Shown piece after piece: positions 7,451 to 10,038 of a stretch of DNA of 10,038 nt. Made by a program: the position numbers and the translations under genes. The notes under the pieces were generated by a model. That model saw nothing but the letters and a program-made list of their open reading frames with translations. It did not search any database and was not told where the DNA came from. Within the stretch, counting starts at the first letter, position 1. Every line of letters starts with the position of its first letter. Origin of the DNA: Methanobacteriota archaeon. Lineage in GTDB: Archaea; Thermoplasmatota; Poseidoniia; Poseidoniales; Poseidoniaceae. Location: NCBI GenBank assembly GCA_002726845.1, contig PBSP01000072.1, positions 1 through 10,038 of the forward strand, in the 5' to 3' direction.

Positions 7451-8374
7451 ATGTCGGTAAAAAAAGCGCTTCAAGCAAAAATGGAAGAACACATCCAAGA
7501 GATGATCACAACAAACCCTATGATTGGCCAACTCAATACACAATTCACAAGTTGGCTTCTCGGTTCAGGTCTGACCGGAGCGGAAATCATCGGAATGATT
7601 GATACGAACATGGATGCAGTCATACAACCAAGCGAACTTTCAGGTGCCCTCGAGAAAACGACAGGAACGCAGCCACCTGGATGGGTCATCAATGGTCTAA
7701 TATCGGTTCTTGATACGGACAAGGATGGAACTGTTACAGTTTCAGACCTTCACACATATTTCGAGACCATCGGTTTACCAAGCGGTATTGAAGAGCAACC
7801 AGAAGTCACTCCAGAACCGGATGAGTTCGAAGAGTTTAATCAGGAATTGGAAGAGGAGGCGAGACAACAAGCCGAAGAAATCATCCGCCAACAAGAGGCT
7901 GAAAAACAACGCAAACTTGAGGAACAGCGGGCGCAGGAAGCTGCTGAAAAAGAAGCTGAACGGATGCGAAAGGAAGAAGAGGCTGCAAAGGCGAAACCTG
8001 AGGTTACAGTCATTGACGAGTATGGAGCACCGCTTAGTCATGCACGCTTTATTGAAGTCCTCGACGGTATGAAACTTAGCAGTGAGCGACGCAAAGCGAT
8101 CGAACAGTCACAATTCCAACCCTGCTCTATTCAAATCAAATCCATAGAGAGGACGCTCGTAGGTGTAGGGCCGCTGAAGAATGGGATGACAATTGTTGGA
8201 TTCCTTGATGGAGAGGACGGGATGGAAGTTGAGCTCAGATTACCGCTCACCGATACGGAGCGTGCAATGAATTTTCAAATCAATCAATCAGTTGAGGTTG
8301 ACGCTCGGATTTGCGATTGGAACGTTGGACGCAAGAGAGCAGTGCTGACTGAATCAGATTCAAACAATCTATAG
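7451..8374 (+). CDS. EF-hand protein with central coiled coil
   Basis: This 307-residue protein has three parts. The N-terminal helical part carries two EF-hand calcium-binding loops: DTNMDAVIQPSE (51-62) and DTDKDGTVTVSD (88-99). Both have acidic or polar ligands at positions 1, 3 and 5, a hydrophobic residue at 8, and Glu or Asp at 12; their spacing is that of a normal EF pair. Residues about 124-181 are a highly charged Glu/Lys/Gln/Arg-rich helix likely to form a coiled coil. The last 125 residues (about 184-307) form a separate domain rich in short hydrophobic strands that I cannot assign; an OB- or PilZ-like barrel is conceivable. No signal peptide or membrane segment is visible, so it is probably cytoplasmic. 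It lies 41 bp after the nucleotidyltransferase gene and overlaps the convergent acyl-CoA dehydrogenase gene by 6 bp. The role is unknown; calcium sensing with self-assembly is an inference. Confidence 0.82.
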   Translation: MSVKKALQAKMEEHIQEMITTNPMIGQLNTQFTSWLLGSGLTGAEIIGMIDTNMDAVIQPSELSGALEKTTGTQPPGWVINGLISVLDTDKDGTVTVSDLHTYFETIGLPSGIEEQPEVTPEPDEFEEFNQELEEEARQQAEEIIRQQEAEKQRKLEEQRAQEAAEKEAERMRKEEEAAKAKPEVTVIDEYGAPLSHARFIEVLDGMKLSSERRKAIEQSQFQPCSIQIKSIERTLVGVGPLKNGMTIVGFLDGEDGMEVELRLPLTDTERAMNFQINQSVEVDARICDWNVGRKRAVLTESDSNNL

Positions 8375-9538
8375 AAGGCTACGGGCGACAACTATACGTT
8401 GAACTTCTTGTGTTCCCTCATAGATTTGTGTAATTTTCGCATCTCTGAAAAATCGTTCGACTGGGAATTCTTTGGTATAGCCGTAACCGCCGTGGATTTG
8501 GATTGCTCGTTCTGTAACCCACATCGCTGCATCACCTGCGTAAAGCTTTGCCATGCTTGCTTCTTTGGTGTGACGTGGCCCGTCGTGTTCGTAATGTTGT
8601 TGCTTTGCCCAAGATGCTTTGTAGACAAGATGTCGGGCTGCATCGATCTGGGTCGCCATGTCTGCAAGGTATCCCATGATCATCTGATGATGAGCAATCG
8701 GTTTCCCAAAGGCTTCTCGCTCGTGCGCATACTTCAGTGAAGCCTCATACGCACCTTGTGCTATACCGAGAGCTTGTGCAGCGATTCCAATGCGGGAATT
8801 GTCGAGTGCATTCATGGCAATTGGGAATCCGTTTCCTGAACCTTTGATGACATTTTCAACCGGTACCTTACAGTTTTCCAAAACCAACGTACATGTATCC
8901 GAGGAGCGAATGCCGAGTTTGTCTTCTTTCTTTCCGACGGAGAAACCTTCGAAGGATGAGTCTACAATGAACGCAGTGGTTCCACCGTGTCTCTTAACGC
9001 CGTAATCGGGGTGATCCACATCTTTCGCGAAAAGAACAATGATCTTTGCTTGTACACCGTTGGTAACCCACATCTTCTCACCGTTCAAGAGGTAATGGGT
9101 TCCATCGTCGGAGAGTTTGGCTTTGCATGACATTGCTGCAGCATCTGTACCAGCGCCTGCTTCAGAAAGTGAGTACGCACCTACTTCTCCTTCTGCGAGT
9201 CTTGTGAGGTAGGTCTTTTTTTGATATTCGTCGCCATGTAATGCTATTGTTTTTGCACACAGACCGACATGAACACAGAACATCACCGAGAACGAAGGAT
9301 CGACGCGAGCAAGTTCCTCTACAATGATCGATTCCGATATGTCGTCCACGGGCATACCTCCATAATCCTCTGGAACAGTAACGCCTTGCAAACCGAGTTC
9401 AAGGAATTGTTTCCATTCCTCCGACGGAGGTGTTTGGGTCTGGTCACGATGCTCTGCTGTGGGTGCTAGGACCGTCTCTGCAAAGTCCCGTACCATGGCT
9501 CGAATCATGTCTTGTTCATCTGTTGGTTTAAAGTCCAT
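8369..9538 (-). CDS. Acyl-CoA dehydrogenase
   Basis: This 389-residue FAD-dependent enzyme oxidises an acyl-CoA to the trans-2-enoyl-CoA, passing electrons to electron-transfer flavoprotein in fatty-acid or branched-chain amino-acid breakdown. The length and both family signatures are complete. YSLSEAGAGTDAAAM binds FAD and substrate, and IHGGYGYTKEFPVERFFRD lies near the C-terminus. The catalytic base is Glu374 in IYEGTQEVQR, the position used by short- and medium-chain and isobutyryl-type enzymes rather than by isovaleryl or long-chain enzymes. Chain-length preference cannot be read from the sequence. A purine-rich GGTGGGGAG directly precedes the ATG at 9538. The gene is alone on its strand, divergent from the H-protein-like gene and convergent with the EF-hand gene. 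I see no electron-transfer flavoprotein or hydratase gene nearby in the window. Confidence 0.95.
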   Translation of the reverse strand: MDFKPTDEQDMIRAMVRDFAETVLAPTAEHRDQTQTPPSEEWKQFLELGLQGVTVPEDYGGMPVDDISESIIVEELARVDPSFSVMFCVHVGLCAKTIALHGDEYQKKTYLTRLAEGEVGAYSLSEAGAGTDAAAMSCKAKLSDDGTHYLLNGEKMWVTNGVQAKIIVLFAKDVDHPDYGVKRHGGTTAFIVDSSFEGFSVGKKEDKLGIRSSDTCTLVLENCKVPVENVIKGSGNGFPIAMNALDNSRIGIAAQALGIAQGAYEASLKYAHEREAFGKPIAHHQMIMGYLADMATQIDAARHLVYKASWAKQQHYEHDGPRHTKEASMAKLYAGDAAMWVTERAIQIHGGYGYTKEFPVERFFRDAKITQIYEGTQEVQRIVVARSLL

Positions 9539-9616
9539 CTCCCCACCAATATAAGCTAAGTGTGGCCCTCACTTAATGGATGTGCTGTGACCATATCGCA
9601 ACGAACATGGCGATGA

Positions 9617-9626
9617 TTCATATAGG
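9617..9626 (+). promoter_or_regulatory. Possible TATA box for the H-protein-like gene
   Basis: TTCATATAGG lies in the 119-bp divergent intergenic region. It would place a transcription start near 9647, shortly before or within the Shine-Dalgarno site at 9646-9651. This is only a candidate based on position and A+T content. Confidence 0.3.
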
Positions 9627-9645
9627 AGTTGTTTGAGCCGCGTAT

Positions 9646-9651
9646 AGGTGA
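9646..9651 (+). promoter_or_regulatory. Shine-Dalgarno site deciding a GTG start at 9658
   Basis: AGGTGA lies 6 nt ahead of the GTG at 9658, a standard distance. It matches the archaeal 16S rRNA tail and identifies GTG as the start of the H-protein-like gene. No in-frame ATG lies between this site and the conserved region. Confidence 0.65.
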
Positions 9652-9657
9652 CAGCAC

Positions 9658-10038
9658 GTGGAAGAAGAAGTTGTTGAATTTAACATCGCACACAACCGCA
9701 AATATTCGATTGACCATCTCTGGTATCAAGAAAAAGATGATGAAAAAATCATGGTCGGTATCAGTGAATTCATGGGCGTTGAAATCGGAGAGGTTTTGCG
9801 CGTCATTCTTCCGCAAGCCGAAACCGTCGTCGATGAGGGTCAGGATATGTTTTCTCTGTGGACGGCAGATGAAAAAATAGCGTTTACTGCACCATTCTCA
9901 GGCACTATCACAGAGGTAAATGGCGAAGTCGAGATCAATCCGGACCTCGTCAATGAATCCGCATACGACCTAGGGTGGATTTTGGTTCTTCAACCGTTCC
10001 AATTTGACATGGAAAACCTATTGGAGCCTGATGAGTAC
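9658..10038 (+). CDS. Glycine-cleavage H-protein homologue lacking the lipoyl lysine, 3' end cut off
   Basis: This frame starts at a GTG and is open to the window end (127 residues seen). It follows the GcvH (lipoyl/biotinyl-like) fold: KYSIDHLWY (15-23; family KY-x-x-EHEW), VGISEFMGVEIGEVLRVILP (33-52), APFSGTITEVN (78-88) and NPDLVNESAYDLGWILVLQP (94-113), then LLEPDEY. Real GcvH carries lipoate on a lysine in ESVKA and shuttles the aminomethyl group in glycine cleavage. Here the segment from VGIS to FSG has the same length as in E. coli GcvH. The ESVK positions read W-T-A-D (68-71), with Asp71 in place of the lysine; a lysine occurs only two residues later (73). It is therefore probably not lipoylated at the normal place. 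A structural, regulatory or divergent carrier role is possible. It is divergent from the acyl-CoA dehydrogenase gene. Confidence 0.82.
   Translation, partial: MEEEVVEFNIAHNRKYSIDHLWYQEKDDEKIMVGISEFMGVEIGEVLRVILPQAETVVDEGQDMFSLWTADEKIAFTAPFSGTITEVNGEVEINPDLVNESAYDLGWILVLQPFQFDMENLLEPDEY

Noticed and set aside
7710..8072. 120-residue plus-strand frame, and an opposite-strand 88-residue frame at 7775-8041, within the EF-hand gene
   Set aside because: Both are out-of-frame readings of the Glu/Lys-rich coiled-coil codons, with low-complexity Lys/Arg or Phe/Leu content. They have no motif and no ribosome binding site.
8399..8740. 113-residue plus-strand frame opposite the acyl-CoA dehydrogenase gene
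   Set aside because: It is antisense to the conserved C-terminal part of a clear enzyme gene and has a Cys/His-rich composition typical of shadow frames.
9548..9554. Strong-looking TATA box (TTATATT on the minus strand) for the acyl-CoA dehydrogenase gene
   Set aside because: Its centre is only about 13 nt from the ATG at 9538, so transcription would start inside the coding sequence. It fits only if translation begins further in, which would cut conserved N-terminal residues.
9556..9816. 86-residue minus-strand frame across the intergenic region and the H-protein-like gene
   Set aside because: It overlaps well-conserved GcvH-fold coding sequence on the other strand and shows no recognisable features.
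9629..9880. 83-residue plus-strand frame in the H-protein-like region
   Set aside because: It is the wrong frame. The frame starting at GTG 9658 gives the clear GcvH match and is preceded by a good AGGTGA site.
1..10038. Defence island, prophage, CRISPR array or other mobile system
   Set aside because: No integrase, transposase, capsid, nuclease or toxin-antitoxin motif was seen, and I found no direct or inverted repeats at gene ends. The genes look like housekeeping and regulatory chromosome content.

Overview
The window reads as a compact piece of archaeal chromosome. My best guess is a marine Euryarchaeota/Thermoplasmatota lineage (Marine Group II-like), but this is inferred from gene content and not proven. 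The signs are an archaeal-type HTH_10 (bacterio-opsin-activator-like) regulator, an archaeal SerK/ParB-fold protein, and Shine-Dalgarno sites of the GAGGTGA/AGGTGA type. Some starts have no Shine-Dalgarno site and instead a weak TATA-like element about 25 nt upstream, as in leaderless archaeal transcripts. GC content looks moderate. I see no rRNA, tRNA, CRISPR array, insertion sequence or phage gene, and no gene-free stretch longer than about 120 bp.

Layout. At 1-152 (minus) is the N-terminus of an unrecognised membrane protein, divergent from a small three-helix membrane protein (223-855, plus). Four co-directional genes follow. They are an HTH_10 regulator (901-1770), a protein-L-isoaspartate methyltransferase-like protein with a diverged SAM-binding loop (1810-2754), a HEAT-repeat protein (2764-3756) and a cytoplasmic M61-family metallopeptidase with a C-terminal PDZ domain (3771-5612). 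The last three are tightly spaced and may form an operon, possibly for handling damaged proteins. That role is only an inference.

A SerK-like/ParB-fold gene (5578-6024, minus) converges on the peptidase with a 35-bp tail-to-tail overlap. It is divergent from a class II (bacterial/eukaryotic-type) tRNA nucleotidyltransferase-like gene (6084-7409, plus). Next come a two-EF-hand, coiled-coil protein of unknown role (7451-8374, plus) and a convergent acyl-CoA dehydrogenase (8369-9538, minus; 6-bp overlap). Across a 119-bp divergent intergenic region is a glycine-cleavage H-protein homologue (9658 to the window end, plus).

The most unusual point is the last gene. It aligns without gaps to canonical GcvH around the lipoyl site, yet the modified lysine is replaced by aspartate, so it is probably a non-lipoylated H-protein paralogue. 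Other points worth following are the degenerate SAM motif of the methyltransferase-like protein, the short SerK-like protein, the class II nucleotidyltransferase in an archaeal setting with a D-to-E change in its metal motif, and the EF-hand/coiled-coil/C-terminal-domain protein.
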